A stretch of 64,000 nucleotides of DNA from Firmicutes bacterium ADurb.Bin153 (GTDB lineage Bacteria; Bacillota; DTU025; MWDF01): assembly GCA_002070415.1 (NCBI GenBank), contig MWDF01000006.1, positions 1 through 64,000 of the forward strand, read 5' to 3'. The notes below the pieces were generated by a model. That model saw nothing but the letters and a program-made list of their open reading frames with translations. It was not told the origin of the DNA and made no database searches. Shown one piece after another: positions 41,552 to 48,947 of the stretch. Position 1 is the stretch's first letter; the number at the start of each line of letters is the position of its first letter. A program made the position numbers and the translations under genes.

Positions 41552-42763
41552 CTAACCCATGTTCTCCACCATGTACTTCGCGAATTCCGAGGTGCGGACC
41601 TCCTTTGCGCCCTCCATGTTCCTGGCCAGGTCGTATGTCACCTTCTTCTGGGACACTGTGTCCTCCAGCGACCTGGCAAGGAGATCAGCCGCCTCGCCCC
41701 AGCCGATGTAATCCAGCATCATCTTGGCCGAGAGCATCAGCGAGCCGGGATTGGTCTTGTCCAGCCCCGCGTACTTTGGCGCGGTCCCGTGGGTCGCTTC
41801 GAACACCGCCAGGAAGTCCCCGATGTTTGCGCCCGGGGCCATCCCGAGGCCTCCGACTTGGGCGGCGGCGGCGTCCGAGAGGTAGTCGCCGTTCAGGTTG
41901 GGGGTCACGATCACGTCGTACTCCCTGCTTCTGAGCAGCAGCTGCTGGAACATGTTGTCGGTTATGCGGTCGTTTATTAGTATCTTTCCTTTAGGCACCC
42001 TACCGTCCGTGCCCTTGAGCTCCTCCTCGGTCACGAAGAGGCCCTTGAACTCGGCTTCTGCCAGCTCGTAGCACCAGGTCCTGAAAGCGCCCTCGGTGTA
42101 TTTCATTATGTTGCCCTTGTGGACTATGGTCACCGTATGCCTGTGGTTCCTCATAGCGTACTCCATCGCCTTGCGCATGAGCCTCTGGGTGGCCGACTTG
42201 GTGATGGGCTTCACCCCTATGCTGGCGGTCTCGTCTATCTTGCAGCCCATCTCGCCGTTCAGGAATCCTATGACCTTCCTTGCCTTGTCGCTTCCGGGCA
42301 TCCATTCGATGCCCGCGTAGATGTCCTCGGTGTTCTCCCTGAATATGACCACGTCGAGCCACTCTGGGTGCACGACGGGGCTGGGCGTGCCCTTTATCCA
42401 CTTCACCGGGCGGATGCATGCGTACAGGTCCAGCTCCTGCCTGATCGTGACGTTAAGGCTCCTTATCCCTTCTCCGACGGGGGTCGTAAGGGGGCCCTTG
42501 ATCGCCACCACGTGCTCGGTTATGTCGTCAAGGGTCTTCCTCGGGAGCCATTCACCCGTCGCCTTGAAGGCCTTCTCACCGGCGAGGACTTCCTTCCACT
42601 CTATGCGCCTTCTGCCGGAATAGGCCTTAAGGACCGCCGCGTCGATCGCAAGCCTTGTGGCGTACCAGATGTCCGGGCCCGTGCCGTCTCCTTCTATATA
42701 GGGGATTATCGGATTGTCCGGGACTTCAAGCCTGCCGTTCCTTACCGTGATCTTCTCTGCCAT
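41552..42763 (-). CDS. icd: Isocitrate dehydrogenase, NADP-type
   Basis: Oxidative decarboxylation of isocitrate to 2-oxoglutarate. The 403-residue protein follows the bacterial NADP enzyme closely: GDGTGPDIW, the substrate loop [39 protein letters not shown], catalytic Tyr/Lys region [15 protein letters not shown], the Asp metal ligands in [15 protein letters not shown], and HGTAPKYAG. The Lys-Tyr there marks NADP preference. Last gene of the operon, 16 nt after tctA. Together with the aconitase it would turn imported citrate into 2-oxoglutarate. Confidence 0.94.
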   Translation of the reverse strand: MAEKITVRNGRLEVPDNPIIPYIEGDGTGPDIWYATRLAIDAAVLKAYSGRRRIEWKEVLAGEKAFKATGEWLPRKTLDDITEHVVAIKGPLTTPVGEGIRSLNVTIRQELDLYACIRPVKWIKGTPSPVVHPEWLDVVIFRENTEDIYAGIEWMPGSDKARKVIGFLNGEMGCKIDETASIGVKPITKSATQRLMRKAMEYAMRNHRHTVTIVHKGNIMKYTEGAFRTWCYELAEAEFKGLFVTEEELKGTDGRVPKGKILINDRITDNMFQQLLLRSREYDVIVTPNLNGDYLSDAAAAQVGGLGMAPGANIGDFLAVFEATHGTAPKYAGLDKTNPGSLMLSAKMMLDYIGWGEAADLLARSLEDTVSQKKVTYDLARNMEGAKEVRTSEFAKYMVENMG

Positions 42764-42779
42764 GCCGTGACCCCTCCCC

Positions 42780-44288
42780 TTACTGCGCCTTGGCGGCTTT
42801 ACTGCGCCTGCGAAGCGCGGCCGAGATTAGCGGATATGCTACCGATACGGCAGCGAGCGCTATTAGCGTGATCGATATGCCGGACCTGAAGAAGATCGCA
42901 AGGCTTCCGTCCGAGAGCATCAGCGACTGCCTGAACGACTGCTCCAGGGGGGATCCTATCACCACCGCCAGTATCATCGGAGCCGACGGTATGTCGTATT
43001 TCTTCATGAAATAGCCCAGAAGGCCGAACAGCGTAAGCAGGTACAGGTCCACCGAGCTGAAGTTGGTCGTATACACGCCCAGGAATGAAATCCCTATGAT
43101 GAGCGGGTACATGATCCTCGGCGGTATGGCAAGCAGCCTCACGAGTATGCCGGCAAGCGGCAGGTTGACTATGAGGCAGACTATGGCGCCTACGAACATG
43201 CTCGCGATTATCCCCCAGGCCACCTCGGGATGGTGCTGGAAGAGCAGGGGCCCCGGCTGGAGGCCCGCTATCATGAGGGCCCCTAGCATTATAGCCGCGG
43301 TCCCCGACCCCGGCACGCCCAGCGTGATCATCGGGAGTATCGCGCCTATGGAACAGGAGTTGTTCGCCGCCTCCGGAGCCGCGAGGCCCTCTATCGCCCC
43401 CTTGCCGAACTCCTCCGGGTGCTTGGATATCTGCTTCTCGTTGTTGTAGGCCATCATCGTGGCTATGGTGCCGCCGGTTCCGGGGAGCACGCCGATGATG
43501 AAGCCGATGGGCGTCTGCCTCAGTATCGGCCACACGGACCTGCGCCACTCCTCCTTGGTGAACCATATGCGCTTGAACTTGGTCTGCATCGGCTTGCTGC
43601 CGTCGGTGCTCAGGGTCTTGTAGTTCTGCAGTATCTCGTTCACCGCGTAGAGGCCGATTATCACGACCACGAACTCTATTCCCATCTGCAGCTCGAGTAC
43701 TCCGAACGTGAACCTTTGCACGCCGGACTGGAGGTCTATGCCGATCGTCGTCAGCATAAGGCCGAAGATGAGGGAGATGAACCCCTTCAGGATGGCCTCG
43801 CCCGCAAGCGACGTCGTGGCCGCGAGCGCGCAGATCATAAGCGTGAAATACTCTGGCGGGCCGAACCTGAGCGCAAATCTCGTGATGGGAAGGGCCGCCA
43901 CGAGCGCCGCGACGGCGGCCAGTATCTGACCTATGAACGAGGCCACGGCCGAGATGGCCAGGGCCGATTCGGCCTTGCCCTTTAGCGTCATGGGATAGCC
44001 GTCGAAGCACGACACCACCGAGGAGGCGTCCCCGGGGATGTTGAGCAGTATGGAACACCTCGAGCCGCCGAACATGGCGCCGTAGTATATGGCGCACATC
44101 ATTATCAGCGCGGCTTCGGGCTTAAGGACGAACGTCATGGGCAGAAGGAGGGCTATGCCGGTAGCGGGCCCTATCCCGGGCAGCATGCCGACCACGCTTC
44201 CGAGGACGCATCCTATGGTGAGCCAGAGTATGTTTATCGGCTGAAGGACGACCGACATGCCGAACGCGATATTCTTGAAAACTTCCAT
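42780..44288 (-). CDS. tctA: Tripartite tricarboxylate transporter large membrane subunit TctA
   Basis: 502-residue protein with about twelve hydrophobic helices. Family blocks are [19 protein letters not shown] near the N-terminus, [25 protein letters not shown] and its inverted-repeat partner [21 protein letters not shown]...[15 protein letters not shown]. Forms the translocation pathway with TctB. Operon order is tctC-tctB-tctA, with 16 nt to tctB. A tricarboxylate substrate is supported by the co-operonic aconitase and isocitrate dehydrogenase. Confidence 0.93.
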   Translation of the reverse strand: MEVFKNIAFGMSVVLQPINILWLTIGCVLGSVVGMLPGIGPATGIALLLPMTFVLKPEAALIMMCAIYYGAMFGGSRCSILLNIPGDASSVVSCFDGYPMTLKGKAESALAISAVASFIGQILAAVAALVAALPITRFALRFGPPEYFTLMICALAATTSLAGEAILKGFISLIFGLMLTTIGIDLQSGVQRFTFGVLELQMGIEFVVVIIGLYAVNEILQNYKTLSTDGSKPMQTKFKRIWFTKEEWRRSVWPILRQTPIGFIIGVLPGTGGTIATMMAYNNEKQISKHPEEFGKGAIEGLAAPEAANNSCSIGAILPMITLGVPGSGTAAIMLGALMIAGLQPGPLLFQHHPEVAWGIIASMFVGAIVCLIVNLPLAGILVRLLAIPPRIMYPLIIGISFLGVYTTNFSSVDLYLLTLFGLLGYFMKKYDIPSAPMILAVVIGSPLEQSFRQSLMLSDGSLAIFFRSGISITLIALAAVSVAYPLISAALRRRSKAAKAQ

Positions 44289-44304
44289 CAGAACGCCCCT
44301 CCTT

Positions 44305-44775
44305 TCACGGCAGGTTTATCATCAGCAGCTTCTCGAACAGGCCCCAGGCCCCGAACGTGAAAGCCGCCGAGACTGCGATATTCGTAAGCCATGCCTTCCT
44401 CCCGTTTACAAGGAAGAGCATCCCTCCTAAGAACAGCAGGGTGGACACGATGAATCCGAACCTGTTGAAGGCCGCGGCGTACAAAAGGCAAAGGACCACG
44501 GTCCCTATCGCGAGCTTGGGGAAGTCCTTGTCCACGGCCTGCTTGCCCTCGGACCCGGAGCCTTCTTCCTGCCCGGAGGCCTTTTTCTTATGCGTCTTCA
44601 GGCTGTTGACGCAAAGCAGCGCGCCCAGAAGCGCCATCATCACGCCAAGCGCCAGCGGGAAATAGATTGGCGCCCAGGGGTTTCCTATCATGGCCTTGGG
44701 GAGTCTGAGCGACATGGCCGAATAGAGCACTCCGAGCACCACCGCCACCGCCCCGACGAAGAGATCTCCTTTCAT
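44305..44775 (-). CDS. tctB: Tripartite tricarboxylate transporter small membrane subunit TctB
   Basis: 156 residues with four predicted helices (AVAVVLGVLYSAMSL, YFPLALGVMMALLGALLCV, AIGTVVLCLLYAAAF, STLLFLGGMLFLV) and a charged loop (KTHKKKASGQEEGSGSEGK) between helices 2 and 3, as usual for TctB. ATG at 44775 with GGGAGGTG upstream. A long hairpin lies in the 104-nt gap to tctC. Confidence 0.88.
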   Translation of the reverse strand: MKGDLFVGAVAVVLGVLYSAMSLRLPKAMIGNPWAPIYFPLALGVMMALLGALLCVNSLKTHKKKASGQEEGSGSEGKQAVDKDFPKLAIGTVVLCLLYAAAFNRFGFIVSTLLFLGGMLFLVNGRKAWLTNIAVSAAFTFGAWGLFEKLLMINLP

Positions 44776-44794
44776 TCGAACACCTCCCGGATGC

Positions 44795-44843
44795 AGGTGC
44801 CCCGTGGGAAAGCCGCAGCCTGCGACGGTCCCACAGGGCGCCT
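44795..44843 (-). promoter_or_regulatory. Intercistronic RNA hairpin between tctC and tctB
   Basis: 15-nt arms AGGCGCCCTGTGGGA and TCCCACGGGGCACCT pair with few wobbles, with a second small stem inside. No T-run follows, so it looks like an mRNA-stabilising or processing element rather than a terminator. It would favour tctC over tctBA. Confidence 0.6.
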
Positions 44844-44879
44844 TCTACAAGAATGTACTTCTAGACTAGGACCAAGGAG

Positions 44880-45887
44880 CTACTTAACAAGGAGGCCGAC
44901 GTCTTCCAACAGGCCCTTGTACTGCTCGTTGGTGGTCTCGATGAACTTCGCGAAATCGCTCGGGCCGCAGAATGCCTCGGCCCAGCCGTTCTTTTGGCAG
45001 ATTTCCTTCCACTGGCTTGTCGCCACCATCTTCTCGAGCGCCTTGCTCAGGTACTCTACGGCGTAATCGGGCATGCCGGGAGGTCCGAACAGGCCCCTCC
45101 AGTTGGTGAACTCGGTCGGTATGCCCTGCTCGCGAAGGGTCGGCACCTTGGCCATCGGGCCTGTCTTTATGCGCTCGGCCGCCGTCACGGCGAGGACTTT
45201 AATGTCTCCGCTCTCCATCGGGCCGACCGTCTCGGCCATGCCGGTGGTCAGAAGGTCGACGTGCCCGCCCATAAGGGCGGCAAGGCCCTCTCCGCCCTGG
45301 AAGGGTATGTACTGGATGGAACGGATGTCCTTGACGCCTGCCGCCTTGGCGGCCTGCAGGAACTGGATGTGGTCCATGCTCCCAGGCGAGGACGTGCCAG
45401 CTATCTTCACGCTCTTGGGGTTCTTCTTGAGGGCTTCCATTACGTCGGCCATGCTCTTGTACGGGGAGTTCTTGGGAACGGCGAACGCGCCGTAGTCGCA
45501 TATCAGCCTAGCTATGGGGGTTACGTCCTTGTAGCTGAGGTTGGTCTGGCCGCTGAGGTTGATCAGAAGTAGCGGGGGCGAGTAGACCGCTACGGTGTAG
45601 GGGTCGGCCTTCTTCGTCTGCAAGTACGCGAGCGCCACTCCTCCGCCTCCGCCGGGCTTATTGACCACGGGCATCGGCTTGGATACGATCTTCTGCTCCT
45701 CGAGCACCCTGGCCACCATCCTGATCGTCGTGTCCCATCCGCCGCCCGGGCCTGCGGGCGCTATGAACTCGAATGTCTCGCTGGGATAATCCTTCAGGTC
45801 AGCGCCTACAACTACGTTGCCCATCATGCACAATACCAGGACTGTAAGGATCGCTATGGTCGCCTTCGTGTAACGCCTCAGTAACAT
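44880..45887 (-). CDS. tctC: Tripartite tricarboxylate transporter substrate-binding protein TctC
   Basis: Periplasmic-type receptor with a signal peptide (residues 1-29), then YPSETFEFIAPAGPGGGWDTTIRMVARVLEE, VVNKPGGGGGVALAYLQ, KVPTLREQGIPTEFTNWRGLFGPPGMP and a C-terminal helix, all typical of the BugT/TctC family. The ATG at 45887 has GGAGGG six bases upstream; the open frame reaches 45908 but the shorter start keeps the signal peptide. About 335 residues. Delivers the ligand to TctAB. Confidence 0.92.
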   Translation of the reverse strand: MLLRRYTKATIAILTVLVLCMMGNVVVGADLKDYPSETFEFIAPAGPGGGWDTTIRMVARVLEEQKIVSKPMPVVNKPGGGGGVALAYLQTKKADPYTVAVYSPPLLLINLSGQTNLSYKDVTPIARLICDYGAFAVPKNSPYKSMADVMEALKKNPKSVKIAGTSSPGSMDHIQFLQAAKAAGVKDIRSIQYIPFQGGEGLAALMGGHVDLLTTGMAETVGPMESGDIKVLAVTAAERIKTGPMAKVPTLREQGIPTEFTNWRGLFGPPGMPDYAVEYLSKALEKMVATSQWKEICQKNGWAEAFCGPSDFAKFIETTNEQYKGLLEDVGLLVK

Positions 45888-45920
45888 GGTTATCCCTCCG
45901 TATTTCATAGTCGGCCTAAA

Positions 45921-45943
45921 ATAAGGCGTAAGCTCCGCCTTAT
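45921..45943 (-). terminator. Weak terminator or attenuator between acn and tctC
   Basis: Perfect 8-bp stem ATAAGGCG/CGCCTTAT, loop GAGCTTA, then TTTTA on the minus strand. It lies inside the operon, so partial termination after acn is likely. Confidence 0.55.
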
Positions 45944-45960
45944 GAGCACCCTTGAATAGG

Positions 45961-47883
45961 TCAGGGACGGCCTGCGCCGGCCCAGTTGAGCAGGCCCCCC
46001 GCTTTCATGACGTCCGTCTCCCTGTCCGAGAGGCCGTGAGCCAGTACCACCTTCTTTCCGGCGGTAAGGTCGTACGCTTCTACGGTCTTCTCGCCCAGCT
46101 GTCCGAGCAGGCCCTCGATGGCGAGCTCGTGGCCCTGCTCCAGGGCGTCGTAATCGTTTTCGTCGGTGAACGTAAGCGGCAGTATGCCGAAGTTGATGAG
46201 GTTCTGCCTGTGTATCCTCGCGAACGATTTGGCTATCACGGCCTTTACCCCCAGGTGCAGGGGGGCCAACGCGGCGTGCTCCCTGCTCGAGCCCTGGCCG
46301 TAGTTCGCCCCGCCTACTATGAAGCCTCCGCCGGCGGTCCTCGCCCTCTCGTAGAAATCCGGGTCCACGGCCTTGAAGCAGTGCTTGGCTATCTCGGGGA
46401 TGTTAGACCTGAGCGGGAGAACCTTAGCCCCGGCTGGCATTATATGGTCGGTCGTTATGTTGTCTCCGACCTTAAGCAGCACAAACCCCTTGATAACGTC
46501 TTTTAGCGCCGACGCCTTGGGAAGCGGCTTTATGTTGGGTCCTCTGACAAGTTCCACGTCCTTGCCGTCTTCGGGCGGCGTTATGATCATGTCGTCGTCC
46601 GCTGGGAAGGACGATATCTCTATGACGGGGGCCATCCCCAGCTTCCTCGGGTCGGTTATCACGCCCGCCACCGCAGAGGCCGCCGCCGTCTCGGCGCTGA
46701 CCAGGTACACCTTGGCGTCCTGGGTCCCGCTCCTGCCTTCGAAGTTGCGGTTCGACGTCCTCAGCGACACCGCCGACGTCATGGGCGCCTGTCCGACGCC
46801 GACGCACGGCCCGCACGCGCACTCGAGGATACGAGCGCCAGCTCTCACCAGCCCGTGCAGCGTACCGTCGCCGGATATCATCCTAAGCACCTGGAGCGAT
46901 CCGGGCGCCACGACCAGGCTCACGTCCGGCGCCACGGTCTTCCCCTTGAGGATGGAAGCCACAGTCATCAGGTCTGCGGCCGAGGAGTTGGTGCAGCTGC
47001 CTATGAAGACCTGGTCCACCTTCGTGCCCTCGACGTCGGATACCTTCCTCACGTTGTCGGGGCTGTGCGGCAGCGCTATCATCGGCTCGAGCTCGTCGAG
47101 GCGTATATCGTGCGATTCATCGTACTCGGCGTCGCGGTCCGCCTCCAGCCGCGCGAAGTCGTGCTCCCTGTCCTGCATCCTAAGGAAGTCGCGGGAGGTG
47201 GCATCGCTGGGGAAGACGGAGGACGTGGCTCCGAGCTCGGCTCCCATGTTTGTTATCATCGCCCTCTGGGGGATGCTGAGCGCCGCAACCCCGTCGCCGC
47301 TGTATTCCATTATCTTGTTGAGGCCGCCCCTTACCGTGAGCCTCCTTAGGACCTCGAGGATAACGTCCTTTGCGGAAGTCCACGGCGGAAGGTTCCCGTG
47401 CAGCCTTATGTTGACAATTTTCGGCATCGCAAGGTGGAACGGGAAGCCGGCCATGGCCATGGCGACGTCGAGCCCGCCCGCCCCTATCGCCAACGACCCG
47501 AGGCCGCCCGCGGTGGGTGTGTGGCTGTCCGAACCCAGGAGCGTCTTTCCAGGGGCGGCGAACCTTTCCAGGTGCACCTGGTGGCAGATCCCGTTGCCGG
47601 GCCTGGAGTACCTTACGCCGAACCTTGCCGCGGCGCCCTGCAGGAACTTGTGGTCGTCCGCGTTCTCGAAGCTGGCCTGGAGCATGTTATGGTCGACGTA
47701 GCTGACCGAAAGCTCGGTCCTTACCCTGGGGATGCCTATCGCCTCGAACTCCAAGTATGCCATGGTGCCGGTAGCGTCCTGCGTAAGGGTCTGGTCTATC
47801 CTTATCGCGATCTCCTCGCCCGGTACCATGATGCCATCTACTAGGTGGGAACCTATGAGTTTCTTCGCTATGCTGCGGCCCAT
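45961..47883 (-). CDS. acn: Aconitate hydratase
   Basis: Citrate-isocitrate isomerase, 640 residues. The [4Fe-4S] ligands are in FIGSCTNSS and CACGPCVGVGQ; LLGSDSHTPTAGGLGSLAIGAGG, TDHIMPAG and GANYGQGSSREHAALAPLHLGVKAVIAKSFARIHRQNLIN-type blocks follow the mitochondrial/AcnA-like short form. That size is below AcnA (about 890) and AcnB (about 860), matching the compact bacterial clade. The neighbouring citrate transporter and isocitrate dehydrogenase fix aconitase over homoaconitase. Start ATG at 47883 with AGGAGG upstream, 11 nt after gntR. Confidence 0.9.
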   Translation of the reverse strand: MGRSIAKKLIGSHLVDGIMVPGEEIAIRIDQTLTQDATGTMAYLEFEAIGIPRVRTELSVSYVDHNMLQASFENADDHKFLQGAAARFGVRYSRPGNGICHQVHLERFAAPGKTLLGSDSHTPTAGGLGSLAIGAGGLDVAMAMAGFPFHLAMPKIVNIRLHGNLPPWTSAKDVILEVLRRLTVRGGLNKIMEYSGDGVAALSIPQRAMITNMGAELGATSSVFPSDATSRDFLRMQDREHDFARLEADRDAEYDESHDIRLDELEPMIALPHSPDNVRKVSDVEGTKVDQVFIGSCTNSSAADLMTVASILKGKTVAPDVSLVVAPGSLQVLRMISGDGTLHGLVRAGARILECACGPCVGVGQAPMTSAVSLRTSNRNFEGRSGTQDAKVYLVSAETAAASAVAGVITDPRKLGMAPVIEISSFPADDDMIITPPEDGKDVELVRGPNIKPLPKASALKDVIKGFVLLKVGDNITTDHIMPAGAKVLPLRSNIPEIAKHCFKAVDPDFYERARTAGGGFIVGGANYGQGSSREHAALAPLHLGVKAVIAKSFARIHRQNLINFGILPLTFTDENDYDALEQGHELAIEGLLGQLGEKTVEAYDLTAGKKVVLAHGLSDRETDVMKAGGLLNWAGAGRP

Positions 47884-47894
47884 CGTGGATCCTC

Positions 47895-48563
47895 CTATCT
47901 TGACGCCGTGAGATATTCTTCGCGCGCTGCCTTAAGGTGCTGCCTCATAAGCTTTTCGGCAAGCTCCGCGTCCCTTGCCTCGACGGCTTTGAGGATGGCC
48001 TTGTGCTCTTGCAGCGCGGAGGGTTTCCTTAAGGTCTTGGACAGCGTGACCCTCCTGAACGCGTGCTGGTAGCCCTGGTATGTCTCGACCAGCTTGATTA
48101 TGTGGGGCATGCGGGAGGCCTGTATCAATGTATCGTTGAAACGCTTTGCGACGCTAAGGAACTCCGTTACGCTGCTGCCTTCCATCAAGCCTTCGGATTC
48201 TTCGATCAGCTTGTAGAGCTCTTCTATCTCCTCGGGGGTTATGCGCTGGACTATGAACGGGATGGCCGCTACTTCAAGCGCCTCCCTTATGGCGAATATC
48301 TCGGCCGCCATCTCCTGCGTTATCCCCCTTACGACGACTACCTTGCGGGGTACGTACTCTATTAGGCCATCGGATTCCAGCTGCCTCAAAGCCTCGCGGA
48401 CCGGTGTGCGGCTTACGCCGAGCCTTAGTGAGAGCTCCTTTTCGACGAGGCGGTCCCCGTCCTTCAGCTCCCCTTCGAAGATCGCCTGCTTAAGTGTGTT
48501 GTATACCAGCTCCCTGATGGTCAGCGCGTCCGCTGGGTTGAAAGAAGCGATGGGCGAAGTCAT
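47895..48563 (-). CDS. GntR-family transcriptional regulator (FCD/FadR subfamily)
   Basis: 222 residues: N-terminal winged helix (about 15-80, LKDGDRLVEKELSLRLGVSRTPVREALRQLESDGLIEYVPRKVVVV-type pattern) and a C-terminal all-helical FCD effector domain (EIFAIREALEVAAIPF ... FNDTLIQASRMPHI ... EHKAILKAVEARDAELAEKLMRQHL). The FCD ligands are often organic acids; a tricarboxylate would fit the operon it heads. A palindromic site lies 38 nt upstream of its start, so autoregulation is likely. Confidence 0.9.
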   Translation of the reverse strand: MTSPIASFNPADALTIRELVYNTLKQAIFEGELKDGDRLVEKELSLRLGVSRTPVREALRQLESDGLIEYVPRKVVVVRGITQEMAAEIFAIREALEVAAIPFIVQRITPEEIEELYKLIEESEGLMEGSSVTEFLSVAKRFNDTLIQASRMPHIIKLVETYQGYQHAFRRVTLSKTLRKPSALQEHKAILKAVEARDAELAEKLMRQHLKAAREEYLTASR

Positions 48564-48601
48564 CGTGTAGTATCACCTCGGGAAAATCATGATAAGTATT
48601 G

Positions 48602-48618
48602 CGGTATACACTATACCG
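48602..48618. promoter_or_regulatory. GntR-type operator of the citrate operon
   Basis: Perfect inverted repeat CGGTATA-CAC-TATACCG. It sits between the promoter region and the gntR start, and a minus-strand TATAGT -10-like hexamer is inside it. Spacing and TATAC core resemble FCD-type GntR sites. Confidence 0.7.
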
Positions 48619-48875
48619 GATCTTACTGATAAGTTTTCGTCATCAGAATCGGGATGTCCTTGCCATTTAGCAGGTATTTTTATAAATACCTGACCCATTT
48701 GGCACGCCCTGGAAATGGGCGTTCAGGTATGCGAGACCGCATAGCAGCGGTTCCCGACGGTCTGTCCTCCGGCCGGCCGGCACCGCCGGAAGGCATGCAA
48801 AGGCGCGATGGCAGCATCCCATGCGGTCGTATGGCAAGTGCCGCACAGTCTCCGTCGGTGCCTTCAAAAACAAAA

Positions 48876-48903
48876 GGATGCCGCCGGTTTCCCGGCGGCA
48901 TCC
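48876..48903 (-). terminator. Terminator of the repeat-rich protein gene
   Basis: Perfect 12-bp stem GGATGCCGCCGG/CCGGCGGCATCC, 4-nt loop, then TTTTGTTTTTG on the minus strand. Confidence 0.92.
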
Positions 48904-48947
48904 TCGCAATATCCCGAATTTCGCCCGGGCAGGGCCCGGTCCGCTTC

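Larger units (their letters stand above)
48564..48947. other. Intergenic region upstream of the citrate operon
   Basis: Holds the operator/promoter region of the GntR operon at its left end and the terminator of the repeat-protein gene (48876-48903). The middle part is GC-rich without a recognisable gene. Confidence 0.45.

Noticed and set aside
42799-44097. 432-residue minus-strand open frame
   Set aside because: Shifted-frame shadow of tctA, rich in Arg/His with no hydrophobic helices.
46373-47701. 442-residue plus-strand open frame
   Set aside because: Antisense to aconitase, whose Fe-S motifs are intact. Serine/leucine-rich composition is typical of an antisense frame in GC-rich DNA.
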